This document shows positions 1 to 7,816 of a stretch of DNA of 21,254 nt, piece after piece. The DNA lies in the IMG/VR virus record IMGVR_UViG_3300049215_000811, positions 1 through 21,254 of that record; one strand, 5' to 3'. Source of the DNA: a virus. Every line of letters starts with the position of its first letter. Within the stretch, counting starts at the first letter, position 1. Made by a program: the position numbers and the translations under genes. The notes below the pieces were generated by a model, which searched no databases, was not told where the DNA came from, and saw only the letters and a list, made by a program, of their open reading frames with translations.

Positions 1-819
1 GTGCTACACTTGGCACGGTCAACACCAGGTGGGTGCACGGGCATCATCAGAAACCGCGCGCTGCTTTACGCCAGCCTCCCACCACCGGCGCGCGATTTCT
101 GGACCAATCGAGCGCAACGTCGCCAACTTCTGGGGACCCTGCTTGCGGAGTGGGAGCCTCTCACCGAAGCCTACATTCCCTACGTCACGCAGATCGACGA
201 CTACGTTGCGGACTTGCTAGCGGGGGTCGGCCTGCCACGGGGAGAGATTCGCGGGATTGCTATCGACTGGGACCTCCTGGACGCTCACGGCGCCAAGACC
301 CCATCCTGTCTGATCCGGCTTGGGGCGACCTACCTGTCCGAAGCCCTTACCGAATGGGATAGCCCGGACGAGGTTATGCGGACCTGGATCCACGAATCAC
401 TCCACGCCCGCCAGCCTTTCGCGTCACACTACCGCAGCGAACTCGGTCCTCACAAAGGCTATGAGGAGGGGCTCGTCATCGGGCTGGCCGACGCGATCGC
501 GCGCGGACTTCTCGGGCTTGAGATCGAAGCAGCCGAAGAAGAGCACTACGCGAGGGCCTATCGCGCGCTCGCGGCGGTCATAAAATGCGACCCGGTGGAC
601 CTGTGGGCAGGATTGTGGCAGTGGCCGACTGGGGCGATCCGGGGCCACTTCGTTGATTTCCTGGGAACGCTGTGGCAGACTCAAGCCGGTCAGCCGCTCG
701 GATCGCGCGAGCGAGAGAAGCTTCAACCGGTAGCGGACCACCTGTTTGGCTCGTATGCGGCACCGAGAGACCTGGCGGAGCCCCAGCTGATGACCATGTG
801 GCAGGAGGCGCTCGCATGA
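1..819 (+). CDS. Putative zincin-type metallopeptidase, possibly phage-associated; left end may be cut
   Basis: The frame is open from the first base (GTG) for 272 codons, so the true start may lie upstream. Residues 131-135 read HESLH, a match to the HExxH zinc-binding and catalytic motif of zincin peptidases. A Glu pair at 155-156 (GYEEGL) about 20 residues later is placed like the third zinc ligand of gluzincins. No signal peptide or membrane segment is visible, and the protein is acidic and mostly helical in character. Its stop overlaps the next gene's start (ATGA at 816-819), so the two are translationally coupled. HExxH domains of this sort are known in phage minor head or cargo proteins, and the operon downstream is phage-like, but the kinase pseudogene lies between them, so a phage role is only inferred. 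Peptidase motif: fairly sure. Function: unknown. Confidence 0.6.
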   Translation: MLHLARSTPGGCTGIIRNRALLYASLPPPARDFWTNRAQRRQLLGTLLAEWEPLTEAYIPYVTQIDDYVADLLAGVGLPRGEIRGIAIDWDLLDAHGAKTPSCLIRLGATYLSEALTEWDSPDEVMRTWIHESLHARQPFASHYRSELGPHKGYEEGLVIGLADAIARGLLGLEIEAAEEEHYARAYRALAAVIKCDPVDLWAGLWQWPTGAIRGHFVDFLGTLWQTQAGQPLGSREREKLQPVADHLFGSYAAPRDLAEPQLMTMWQEALA

Positions 820-1112
820 CACCAACCGAGTACCTGGGCAATCTCCGTCAGTTCCTCATCGACGACCGACCCGACGAGGCGATCGCGTTCGCCCGGACGG
901 CGCGACGCACCGTCAGCCCAGCGATGACGCGCGACCAGAAACAAGAAGCGGCCACTCTGCTGGAGCATGCCTTGATGCTTCAGGACCCACCCCCCGAAAA
1001 TAACACCATGGTCGTGGTCTGTCCGCCGTCCCGGCCGGCATTACAGCGTTCTGGTTCACCGCCCGCAGCGCCATCACCGCTACCAGTTGAGCCGTCGCGT
1101 CCCGGATCGTAA
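816..1112 (+). CDS. Small hypothetical protein coupled to the metallopeptidase
   Basis: This 98-codon frame starts at ATG 816, which overlaps the preceding stop as ATGA. A strong Shine-Dalgarno (AGGAGG) sits about eight bases upstream inside the previous gene, which decides the start. Residues 1-60 look like a compact helical domain (TPTEYLGNLRQFL... LLEHALMLQ). The last 40 residues are Pro/Ser-rich and probably disordered, so the real end of the conserved part may be near residue 60. I do not recognise the family. The tight coupling suggests it works with the HExxH protein, for example as a partner or regulator, but nothing in the sequence proves that. Confidence 0.55.
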   Translation: MTPTEYLGNLRQFLIDDRPDEAIAFARTARRTVSPAMTRDQKQEAATLLEHALMLQDPPPENNTMVVVCPPSRPALQRSGSPPAAPSPLPVEPSRPGS

Positions 1113-1221
1113 TGTCGATGAACGGGTTCGGGCATTGCGCTGGAGAGGGAATCGTTCTATCACAGAGAGCATTCTCGATTCCACCACCCTGGACCGCAGA
1201 ACGTGCAGTGCCCTAATCGTA

Positions 1222-1247
1222 CCCCTCTCCATCGCAATGGAGAGGGG
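1222..1247. terminator. Perfect 11-bp stem hairpin between convergent genes
   Basis: CCCCTCTCCAT is followed by the loop CGCA and then ATGGAGAGGGG, a perfect stem. It lies between the + strand small gene ending at 1112 and the minus strand kinase pseudogene ending at 1265, as expected for a bidirectional terminator. There is no long T-run. Hairpins of this CCCCTCTCC type are, from memory, common intergenic elements in Chloroflexota genomes. The rest of 1113-1264 holds nothing else I can support. Confidence 0.55.
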
Positions 1248-1264
1248 CGCGGGGTGAGGTAACC

Positions 1265-2662
1265 CTACCCCGGCAACGAAACCACAAAGCACGTTCCCCC
1301 GTCGGCCGGGCTTTCCATGGTAATCGCGCCGCCGTGCAGCTCCCCGTCCGCCACCTGGTAGTGCCGCTCGAAAATCCGGTCGCGCTGCTCGGCCGGGATG
1401 CCCTTCCCCCGGTCGCGCACCACGATCTGAACCGCGCTCGCGCCAACCAGCCCCACCCCGACCTCGATCGGCGCGCTCGGCGGCGAGAACTTCACCGCGT
1501 TGTCGAGCACGTTAGTAACGACCTGCTCGAGGCGCGGCGCGTCGACCACCGCCGCCGCCTCCGGCGTCGCGTCAAGGACGAACTCTCGCTGCGGGTGCAT
1601 CTCGCGGAAGGCGGTCACCACCTCGGCGACGAGCGCGGTAACCTCGGTCGGCTGCTTCGCGAGAGTTAGCATTCCCGCGTCGAGGCGGGAGAGGTCGAGC
1701 AGCTCGTTCACCAGATTGGCCAGCCGCACCGACTGCCGTTCGATCTGGGCCAGCCCCTGGCGCAGCCGCGCCGGGTCCGGCGCGCCGCTGCGCTGGATTT
1801 GCCGGAGCAGCACCTGAGCGAACCCGCGCACCGAGGTGATCGGCGTCTTGAGCTCGTGCGAGGCAACCGAGAGAACCTCGTCGCGCGCCCGCTCCGCCAG
1901 GCGCTCGCGTATATCCGCGAAAGCGGCAATGAGGGTCTCGACCTCACTGCCGCCTCGCTGCGGAACGGATACCGGCGGGTCGCCCCGGCCAAACGCTCGC
2001 GACCAGAAGGCGGCCGGCCAGGTTCACTGGGGAATGACGAAGTTGACGAGCCAGGGCACGAACGGAAGGAGCCAGGCGAGGTGGACCGCGCGCTGTCCGG
2101 CGCGCGGCAGCCTGGCGGCGAGCTGAGCGATGACGAGCGCGCCCCCGGCGAGAACGAAACCACCGGCGTAGAGCGGATTGAGCGGATGGGCCGGATCATA
2201 GACCGGGACCGCGAACGCCGTCGGAAAGAGGAGAAGCATCCCGCCCTGAAAAGCGCTGATCGCGCCGAAGACGAGCGCGAAGTAATCTCCCGCGGGCGGA
2301 TCGCCGGTGAACGGCTCGGCCAGCGTTGCCACCGCGAGCAGCAGGGACAGGAGCGCACTGGCGCACGTCCGAATACTCTAACCATTGTAAACAAAGGTGA
2401 GGAAGGCGAAAACCGCGAGCGCGTGGCTGGCAATCCGCCAACCGGGTCCCGCTCCGGCGATCCGGTTGCCGATCAGCGCGACGCCCGCCACGAGCCACAA
2501 GGCACCCACCCAGCCGATCGCGCCGCGCAACGGTGTAAAGAGCGCGCCACCAAATTCGTCGGGCGCCACGAGCATCAGCGAGCCAACGCCGAAGCAATAG
2601 ACCGCCGCAGCCCACTCCAGAGTTGTGACGGGTCCGGAGGATGGCCCGCGCTTGGTGCTCAT
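1265..2662 (-). pseudogene. Sensor histidine kinase pseudogene: two in-frame stops and missing G2 box
   Basis: One uninterrupted phase on the minus strand runs from ATG 2662 (MSTKRG...) to the stop at 1265. It encodes a membrane sensor with several hydrophobic segments, then a HAMP-like linker (AFGRGDPPVS...EVETLIAAFADIRERL), the HisKA H-box (SVASHELKTPITSV, phosphoacceptor His) and a HATPase_c domain with the N box (NVLDNAVKFSP) and G1 box (DRGKGIP). Two stops break it in the same phase: TAG at 2378-2380, after FLTFVYNG, and TGA at 2024-2026, after NFVIPQ. The coding sense resumes immediately after each stop. In addition, VADG is joined directly to ELHGGAITMES, so the GLGLGL-type G2 segment (roughly 17-20 residues in relatives) is deleted in frame. 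A short 3' ORF would therefore encode a kinase domain unable to close its ATP lid. No response regulator gene is visible beside it. Confidence 0.9.
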
Positions 2663-2741
2663 CGATCGTTCCACCAACAATGAGGCAAATTACTCACCCA
2701 GCCGAGCGGCAGGCCGCCTTTATCACGGCTGCACCACTGAG

Positions 2742-2842
2742 AGCAATGAGCGGATTGATTCGGCTGGTCGGGAGCTTCCTTGTCGCAGGATCCGCCCGCG
2801 ACAAGGAAGCTCCCGACCAGCCGAATCAATCCGCTCATTGCT
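2742..2842. repeat. 45-bp perfect inverted repeat with 11-nt loop
   Basis: Left arm 2742-2786 and right arm 2798-2842 are exact reverse complements. The loop is 2787-2797 (AGGATCCGCCC). The right arm begins GCGACAAGGAAGCTCCCG. The element lies between the divergent kinase pseudogene (start 2662) and the portal gene (start 2944), upstream of the candidate promoter. It could be a strong insulating terminator, a remnant of a small palindromic mobile element, or a protein-binding or recombination site. No open frame using it is credible; the open + frame that crosses it has no good start. There is no T-tract after the stem. Confidence 0.9.
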
Positions 2843-2870
2843 GTAGCCGTTTCAACCGAAAAGTGTTGTT

Positions 2871-2898
2871 TTTACCCTCGATCGAAGCCACTTACTAT
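2871..2898 (+). promoter_or_regulatory. Candidate sigma70-type promoter for the phage structural operon
   Basis: In the only markedly AT-rich stretch of this region, TTTACC (2871-2876) and TACTAT (2893-2898) are spaced by 16 bases. They give about 4/6 matches each to the -35 and -10 consensus. An alternative pair uses TTGTTT at 2866 and TATATA at 2896. The portal start follows about 45 bases later, with its own ribosome-binding site. The call rests only on motif likeness and position after the 45-bp inverted repeat. Confidence 0.35.
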
Positions 2899-2943
2899 AT
2901 AGAACATTTATTCTATTTTGAACCCAGGAAAAGGAGACGGCGC

Positions 2944-4416
2944 GTGGACGTGAAACGCCTGGTTCGCTGGCTGGTCGAGAATCCAGCGCCGATTGCGGCC
3001 GGCGAGCCGGCGCAGCCGGCCAATGTGGCGGAGCAGGTGCAGATCAACCCGTCGACGTTCGCGCAGACGATCATCGACGAGGATCGCGGCTGGCGTTCGC
3101 TCATCTCGGGCGGCATTCGGGAGCTGACCTGGGCGCAGCTGATTGAGCGGCTGAACAATGTCACGGACTACTATCGGACGAATCCGCTGGCGTTCCGGCT
3201 GATCCAGTTGCAGGTTGACCACGTGCTCGGGGACGGGATGCGGCTGAAGAGCCACGACCCGCGGGTTCAAGCCGAGCTGGATTTGTGGTGGAGTCACCCG
3301 CTGAATAACCTGTCGGTGCGGCAGTTCGACATGCTGGTTGCGCTGGCGATGGATGGCGAGATCTTCGTGAGTATCCACACGAATCCCTACGACCTGACCT
3401 CCTACGTTCGGTTGGTCCCGGCCAGCCTGATCGACCGGATCGAGACGAATCCCGACGATCTGGAAGACGAGCTGCGTTACCATCAGACCGCGCAGCCGAT
3501 GACACCGGATACGCTGATGCGGATGCCGAGCGCGTTGCAGGCGGAAGGCCGGTGGTGGGATCGGACGGAGATGCGCCACTTTGCGATCAATCGGCCGGCC
3601 GGCGTTGTGCGGGGTCAGAGCGACCTGGCGCCGCTCCTTCCCTGGCTGCGTCGTTACCGTGATTGGCTGACCGATCGGGTGCGGCTGAACAAGTTCCGCA
3701 CGGCCTATCTCTGGCAGGTCACGATCAAGGGCGCCGATCGGCGCGCCATCTTGCAGCGGCAGGCGGAGCTGGCGATGCCACCGGCCCCGGGCTCGGTGAT
3801 CGTGTCGAATGAGAACGAGGTCTGGACGGCGGTGCTGCCGCAGATTCACGCCAGCGACGTGAGCGACGATGGCCTTGCCATTCGGCTGATGATCGCGGCG
3901 GGCGCCGGCGTGCCGCTGTTCTGGTTGGCGGAAGCCGAGCACACGGCGCGGGGGACGGCCGGCGAGCAGAGCGAGCCGACGTATCGGCACTACCGCCAGC
4001 GGCAGTTGTTCTTCGGGTGGGCGCTGCGGAGCCTGGCGCTGGACGCGTTGCACCGGCGGGGCCTGACCGACGTGCAGCTTTCGGACATTCACGCGGAGTT
4101 TCCGGAGCTGGACCCGAGTCAGGAGTTGCAGGTTGCCCAGTCGATGGCCCAGCTAACCGGGGCGTTGGTGGATGCCCGGACGCAGGGCTGGATCACCAAT
4201 GACGACGCGGCCCGGGTCTTCCAGCACTTCCTGGGTCAGGCGACGAACCTGCCGAACACGCAGGACGCTGACGATAGCCCGGCGGGGTCGGGCCAGCCGC
4301 GGCGGCGGCCAGGCCGGCCGACGCTGGATCCTCGAGACCCGCGCGCGGCTGAGCCGGTGCCGCCGGAGTTCAAGGGTGGGGGCGCGGTTGCCCCGGAGCC
4401 TATCCTTCACATCTGA
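2944..4416 (+). CDS. Phage portal protein
   Basis: The 490-residue product matches the size and pattern of HK97/lambda-type portal proteins, the dodecameric ring at the capsid vertex through which DNA passes. Recognisable parts are an N-terminal helical region, LIQLQVDHVLGDGMRLKS, the beta-rich wing (MLVALAMDGEIFVSIHTN, YVRLVPASLIDRIET), the central GVVRGQSDLAPLLPWLRRY and DRVRLNKFRTAYLW segments (stem and crown helices), and AAGAGVPLFWLAEAEHTARG. The C-terminus is Pro/Arg-rich and disordered (GQPRRRPGRP). I start at GTG 2944, not further upstream, because AGGAG lies seven bases before it and the upstream open frame crosses the palindrome and promoter. It heads the structural operon. No terminase large subunit precedes it, which is unusual, because terminase is normally the immediate neighbour. 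Confidence 0.9.
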   Translation: MDVKRLVRWLVENPAPIAAGEPAQPANVAEQVQINPSTFAQTIIDEDRGWRSLISGGIRELTWAQLIERLNNVTDYYRTNPLAFRLIQLQVDHVLGDGMRLKSHDPRVQAELDLWWSHPLNNLSVRQFDMLVALAMDGEIFVSIHTNPYDLTSYVRLVPASLIDRIETNPDDLEDELRYHQTAQPMTPDTLMRMPSALQAEGRWWDRTEMRHFAINRPAGVVRGQSDLAPLLPWLRRYRDWLTDRVRLNKFRTAYLWQVTIKGADRRAILQRQAELAMPPAPGSVIVSNENEVWTAVLPQIHASDVSDDGLAIRLMIAAGAGVPLFWLAEAEHTARGTAGEQSEPTYRHYRQRQLFFGWALRSLALDALHRRGLTDVQLSDIHAEFPELDPSQELQVAQSMAQLTGALVDARTQGWITNDDAARVFQHFLGQATNLPNTQDADDSPAGSGQPRRRPGRPTLDPRDPRAAEPVPPEFKGGGAVAPEPILHI

Positions 4417-4440
4417 CACCTTTTGGGTGGCGGGCCAACG

Positions 4441-4458
4441 ACTTTCCGTGCGGAAAGT
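4441..4458. other. Short palindromic hairpin after portal
   Basis: ACTTTCCG-TG-CGGAAAGT is a perfect 8-bp stem, extendable with a bulge by CCA/TGG outside it. It lies in the 134-bp gap between portal and the next gene. It differs from the heptad arrays seen in most later gaps, so this junction does not carry that element. It may be an mRNA-stabilising or weak terminator hairpin; no T-run follows. Confidence 0.4.
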
Positions 4459-4550
4459 TGGCGGCTGGCCGGGGCGAACGCGCCGGGCTCGGTGCACCGG
4501 GCCCGATGTCAAAATAACGGCCGGTGGGCCGGATTGGTGGGGAGGGTTCG

Positions 4551-5036
4551 ATGTCTCGGGGTCTGGTGAATGCGCGGCACGATGACCGCAACCCGTTGGT
4601 TGATCCCTGGTTTTGCATGCCCGGGCCGAGCTACGCGGTGCCGGATAGCCTGGACAATTCGGGCTATTCGCTGAGTGACCGCGGGCTGGGGAGTCGGTTG
4701 GCGGACGGGATGATCCCGGACGATGTGACGGCGCCGCTGGGCGGGCCGGTCGTGGGCCGGCTTTCGACGGCGAGCTACGGCGATGACACGGTCCACCCGG
4801 TGCCGGGCGGCGCGCTCGGCGAGGCCGGGGCCTGCAGCACGCCGGAGCGGCTGGGGCTGTCGGCCGAGGAGATGAGCGGGCTGTACCTGGGGCCGGGGCA
4901 CGCGTTGAAGCCGGCGCCGCTGGAGTACCAGGGCGGGAGCACGCCGGAGCACGCGATGAGCGCGGTTGGGGTGGGCCGGGCGGTCTTCGGGGACATGTAC
5001 GACGGCGACCGCGTCGGGGGGATCTGGGAGCGGTAG
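4551..5036 (+). CDS. Unknown phage protein between portal and capsid fusion
   Basis: The 161-residue product starts at ATG 4551 behind GGGAGGG about six bases upstream. The sequence is rich in Gly, Asp and Pro with little hydrophobic content (NARHDDRNPLVDPWFCMPG at the start, AVFGDMYDGDRVGGIWER at the end), suggesting an extended structural or scaffold-like protein rather than an enzyme. There is no membrane segment or catalytic motif. Its place between portal and the protease/capsid fusion is where head accessory or internal proteins usually lie, so a head-associated role is inferred from position only. I do not recognise the family. Confidence 0.7.
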   Translation: MSRGLVNARHDDRNPLVDPWFCMPGPSYAVPDSLDNSGYSLSDRGLGSRLADGMIPDDVTAPLGGPVVGRLSTASYGDDTVHPVPGGALGEAGACSTPERLGLSAEEMSGLYLGPGHALKPAPLEYQGGSTPEHAMSAVGVGRAVFGDMYDGDRVGGIWER

Positions 5037-5050
5037 GACCGGGGATGGGG

Positions 5051-5176
5051 GAAGAATCCAGGGACCCAAAGGGTACCCCGAATCCAGAATCCAGAAGGGG
5101 GTTACGGGGTGCTAGGCGGGGCTTCTGGATTCTGACTTCTGGATTCTGGATTCTTCGGGGGGATTCTGGATTCTTG
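5051..5176. repeat. Mirrored GAATCCA heptad array, gap 4551 gene/capsid fusion
   Basis: The left arm (5051-5097) has GAATCCA units interrupted by the 32-bp insert. The right arm starts at 5122 with CTTCTGGATTCTG and carries the complementary units, plus a further GGATTCTGGATTC block at 5161-5173. A variant unit (TTCTGAC) occurs in the right arm. The spacer reads GGGGTTACGGGGTGCTAGG and resembles spacers in other gaps. The array fills most of the 159-bp gap and ends about 20 bases before the next gene. Confidence 0.85.
5054..5085 (-). repeat. 32-bp KpnI-containing insert, copy 1 (inverted orientation)
   Basis: This is an exact reverse complement of the three later copies. The core reads GGGTACCCTTTGGGTCCC on the minus strand and is bounded by GGATTC at both ends. 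It sits in the left arm here and in the right arm in the other three gaps. Confidence 0.9.
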
Positions 5177-5195
5177 GGGTGAAGGGGGTAGGGTC

Positions 5196-7586
5196 TTGGT
5201 TGTGGATTTGGGGACTCGGGTGTTGGAGGCCGAGTTGAGCGAAGCGGAGCGCTCGCGGTTGCCGGCGGAGGATTTCGCGGTTCCGCACAAGCGCATGCTG
5301 CCGATTCACGATTTACACCACGCCCGGTTGGCGTGGGACATGCTGGACCGGACGCACGGCCTGGAGCACTACGAGCGTGAGGATGCCCGCCACCGGATCG
5401 CCCGGGCTTTGCACCGGATGGGGCACACGTTCGGCGAGGGAACCGAGGCGGAGGCGCGCCGGCAGCTGGCGGACGGCGAGGGCGGGCGGGCGCTCGAAGC
5501 GGTGGTGATTGACGAGGCTAACCACGTCGTCGAGGTGACCATTGCCCGTCCCGGTACCAGCCAGAATGGGTACATCTATTCGGAGTCGGTGCTTCGGGAA
5601 GCAACGCCGTTGTGGAACGGGGCGCCGGCGTTTCTGGATCACCCGACCGCTTTGGACCTGACGCGGGCGGGCTCGCGGAGTCTGCGTGACCTGGTGGGCG
5701 TGTACGAGGCGGCGCGCTACGAGCCGGGCCGGGGAATCCGGGCGCACCTGCGGCTGAGCGGGAATGACCACGGCGCCTACGCCACGATTCGGGAGGCGAT
5801 CGAGGCCAAGGCGGGCGGTCGGGTGTCGCCTCCGGTGGGGATTTCGGCGGACTGGCGGCTGCTGCGGGCGCCGGCGCCACCGGCGCAAGACGGCAAGCCG
5901 CGCTGGCAGGTTCAAAGCGTGCTCGGGGTGAACTCGGGCGATCTGGTGATTCGGCCGAGCGCGGGCGGTTCGTTCGATCGGATCGTTGAGGCGACGGTGG
6001 GCGAGCCGGTGTATTGGGGCGCGAATTTCCTCGGCGGAAGTCGGGGTGAAGGTGAGGGCGGTGCCTTGGGTGGTTCTGGAGCGGCCGCGGCCGGTTCGGC
6101 TGGGGCGGGGGTGGGTGTGGCTGGTGCATCGGCGAGCGCGCCGGGTGCTGGGGGAGCTGCGGCGGCGGCTGCGGCGGGTGGGGGCGTGGGCGTCCGCGAG
6201 GGCGTTACGGTCGACGCGGCGTTTCAAAGCGCCGTGGATCGGGCGGTTGAGGCGGCGCTGGCGCCGATGCGCTCGCAGTTCGCCGGCGCCCAGCTGGAAG
6301 CGAAGCTGACGGCGAGCGGTTTGCCGGAGGCGGCGAAGGTTCACCTTCGGAAGCAGTTTGCCGGGCGGGTCTTCGAGTCGAGCGAAGTGGACGGGGCGAT
6401 CGACGGGCTTCGGGGTCTGCTCGGGACGGTCTTCGGCCAGTCCAGCATTCGGGGCGTTGGCGGGAGCATTCTTGATCCGGGCGTTCGCCAGGGCATCACG
6501 CCCCTGGATAAGGTGCAGGCGGCGTTCGATCGTTTGTTTGGCCTACCGGTGCCGACCGAGCTGGCCGGGGTGCCGCGTCTGACGGGCATTCGGGAAGCCT
6601 ACGTGCTGGTGACCGGCGACAAGTTCTTTGACGGCCGGTACCACTGGGAAGAGTCGATCGTTCGTGAGTCCAATGAAGTCACGACGTCGGTTCTGGCGAA
6701 CGTGGTCTTGAACAGCATGACCAAGCGGCTGATTCGGGACTACCAGGCGCAGCCGAAGTGGTGGGAACCGTTCACGATCAAGGTGCCGGTCGTGGACATG
6801 AAGCAGCAGAATCGGATCCGGCTCGGCGACTTCGCGAGCCTGTCGAGCGTGTCGGAAGAGGCGGCCTACCAGAACGCGGCCTGGGGCGACGCGCGCGAAA
6901 ACTACACGCCGACCAAGTTCGGTAACCTGGTCGTGGTGACGCTCGAAACCTTCCTGAATGATGACCTGCACGCCATCGTTCGGATTCCGACGAAGATCGC
7001 CCACGCTGCGGTGGTGACGATCAACGAGCAGGTTGCGAACCTGTTCACCCAAAGCTCGGGTACCGGCCCGACGATGAGCGATACCTACCACGTCTTCGAC
7101 GCGAGCAACCACCAGGGGAACACGTCAACGAGCTCCACCTACGATCTGTCCAGCTCGGCGCTGCAAAGCGCGATGACGGTTCTGGAGAAGATGCAGAACA
7201 CGGCGAGCAAGCGGATCGGGGTGCGGGGCAAGTACCTGCTGATTCCGCCGGATCTCCGCTGGACGGCTGCCGTCATTACCCAGAGCCAGTACGCCTCCGG
7301 GACGGCGAACAACGACATCAACCCTCTGGCGGGGGCGATCGTGCCGATCGTCGTTCCGCAGTTCACGACGGCGTACCAGTGGTACTTGCTTGCTGACCCG
7401 GCGCAAATCGAGAGCATCGAGATTGGCTTCCTGAACGGGCGCGAGGAGCCGGAGCTGCTCGTTCAAGACAACCCGACGGTGGGGAACGTCTTCACGAACG
7501 ATGCGATCAGCTACAAGGTCCGGCACATCTACGGTCTGGGCTGGCTGGATTACCGTGGCGCGTTCGCGGCCCTGCCGACGAGCTAG
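5196..7586 (+). CDS. Prohead protease / HK97-fold major capsid protein fusion
   Basis: The 796-residue product joins two head functions in one chain. Residues 105-275 are a prohead serine protease-like domain (VIDEANHVVEVTIARPGTS...), with the likely catalytic His149 in FLDHPTA and Ser217 in VGISADW. A Gly/Ala-rich linker (about 278-332) follows, then a helical delta-like scaffold segment (about 335-420, AAFQSAVDRAVEAAL). From about 434 comes an HK97-type capsid domain (TPLDKVQAAFDRLFGL... YHWEESIVRESNEVTTSVLANVV... GLGWLDYRGAFAALP). Protease and capsid fused in one polypeptide is a described architecture in some phages; the protease presumably releases the mature capsid domain by cutting in the scaffold region. 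The start may be TTG 5196 or GTG 5202; both follow GAAGGGGGTAGGG. Identification is strong for the capsid and good for the protease. Confidence 0.88.
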   Translation: MVVDLGTRVLEAELSEAERSRLPAEDFAVPHKRMLPIHDLHHARLAWDMLDRTHGLEHYEREDARHRIARALHRMGHTFGEGTEAEARRQLADGEGGRALEAVVIDEANHVVEVTIARPGTSQNGYIYSESVLREATPLWNGAPAFLDHPTALDLTRAGSRSLRDLVGVYEAARYEPGRGIRAHLRLSGNDHGAYATIREAIEAKAGGRVSPPVGISADWRLLRAPAPPAQDGKPRWQVQSVLGVNSGDLVIRPSAGGSFDRIVEATVGEPVYWGANFLGGSRGEGEGGALGGSGAAAAGSAGAGVGVAGASASAPGAGGAAAAAAAGGGVGVREGVTVDAAFQSAVDRAVEAALAPMRSQFAGAQLEAKLTASGLPEAAKVHLRKQFAGRVFESSEVDGAIDGLRGLLGTVFGQSSIRGVGGSILDPGVRQGITPLDKVQAAFDRLFGLPVPTELAGVPRLTGIREAYVLVTGDKFFDGRYHWEESIVRESNEVTTSVLANVVLNSMTKRLIRDYQAQPKWWEPFTIKVPVVDMKQQNRIRLGDFASLSSVSEEAAYQNAAWGDARENYTPTKFGNLVVVTLETFLNDDLHAIVRIPTKIAHAAVVTINEQVANLFTQSSGTGPTMSDTYHVFDASNHQGNTSTSSTYDLSSSALQSAMTVLEKMQNTASKRIGVRGKYLLIPPDLRWTAAVITQSQYASGTANNDINPLAGAIVPIVVPQFTTAYQWYLLADPAQIESIEIGFLNGREEPELLVQDNPTVGNVFTNDAISYKVRHIYGLGWLDYRGAFAALPTS

Positions 7587-7599
7587 GACGGGGGACGGG

Positions 7600-7697
7600 G
7601 AAGAATCCAGAAGCCAGAATCCAGAATCCAGAAGGGGGTTAGGGGGCGTGTTGTGCTCGGGGCTTCTGGGTTCTGGATTCTGGCTTCTGGATTCTTC
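7600..7697. repeat. Mirrored GAATCCA heptad array, best-paired copy
   Basis: The left arm 7600-7634 and right arm 7663-7697 are 35 bases each and pair at 34 positions around a 28-base spacer. A non-consensus unit (GAAGCCA in the left arm) is matched by TGGCTTC at the paired place in the right arm. The left arm starts 14 bases after the capsid stop. The remaining sequence to 7816 (about 120 bases) holds no gene I can support. Confidence 0.9.
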
Positions 7698-7816
7698 GGT
7701 GGGACATCTTCTGCCGGTGCTTCCAGGGGAATCGGGGTCTCCTCTGGCCCGGCGCATTGGGGCCGGCTGCGTCTAGCCATCCGTGGCCGGCCATTCTTTT
7801 GGGTGAGGGGGTCGCG

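Noticed and set aside
2024-2380. Stop-codon recoding in the kinase
   Set aside because: Two different stops plus the missing G2 box point to a dead gene rather than readthrough.
2641-2943. A longer N-terminus for the portal
   Set aside because: It would read through the 45-bp palindrome and promoter-like DNA; the GTG at 2944 has a good ribosome-binding site.
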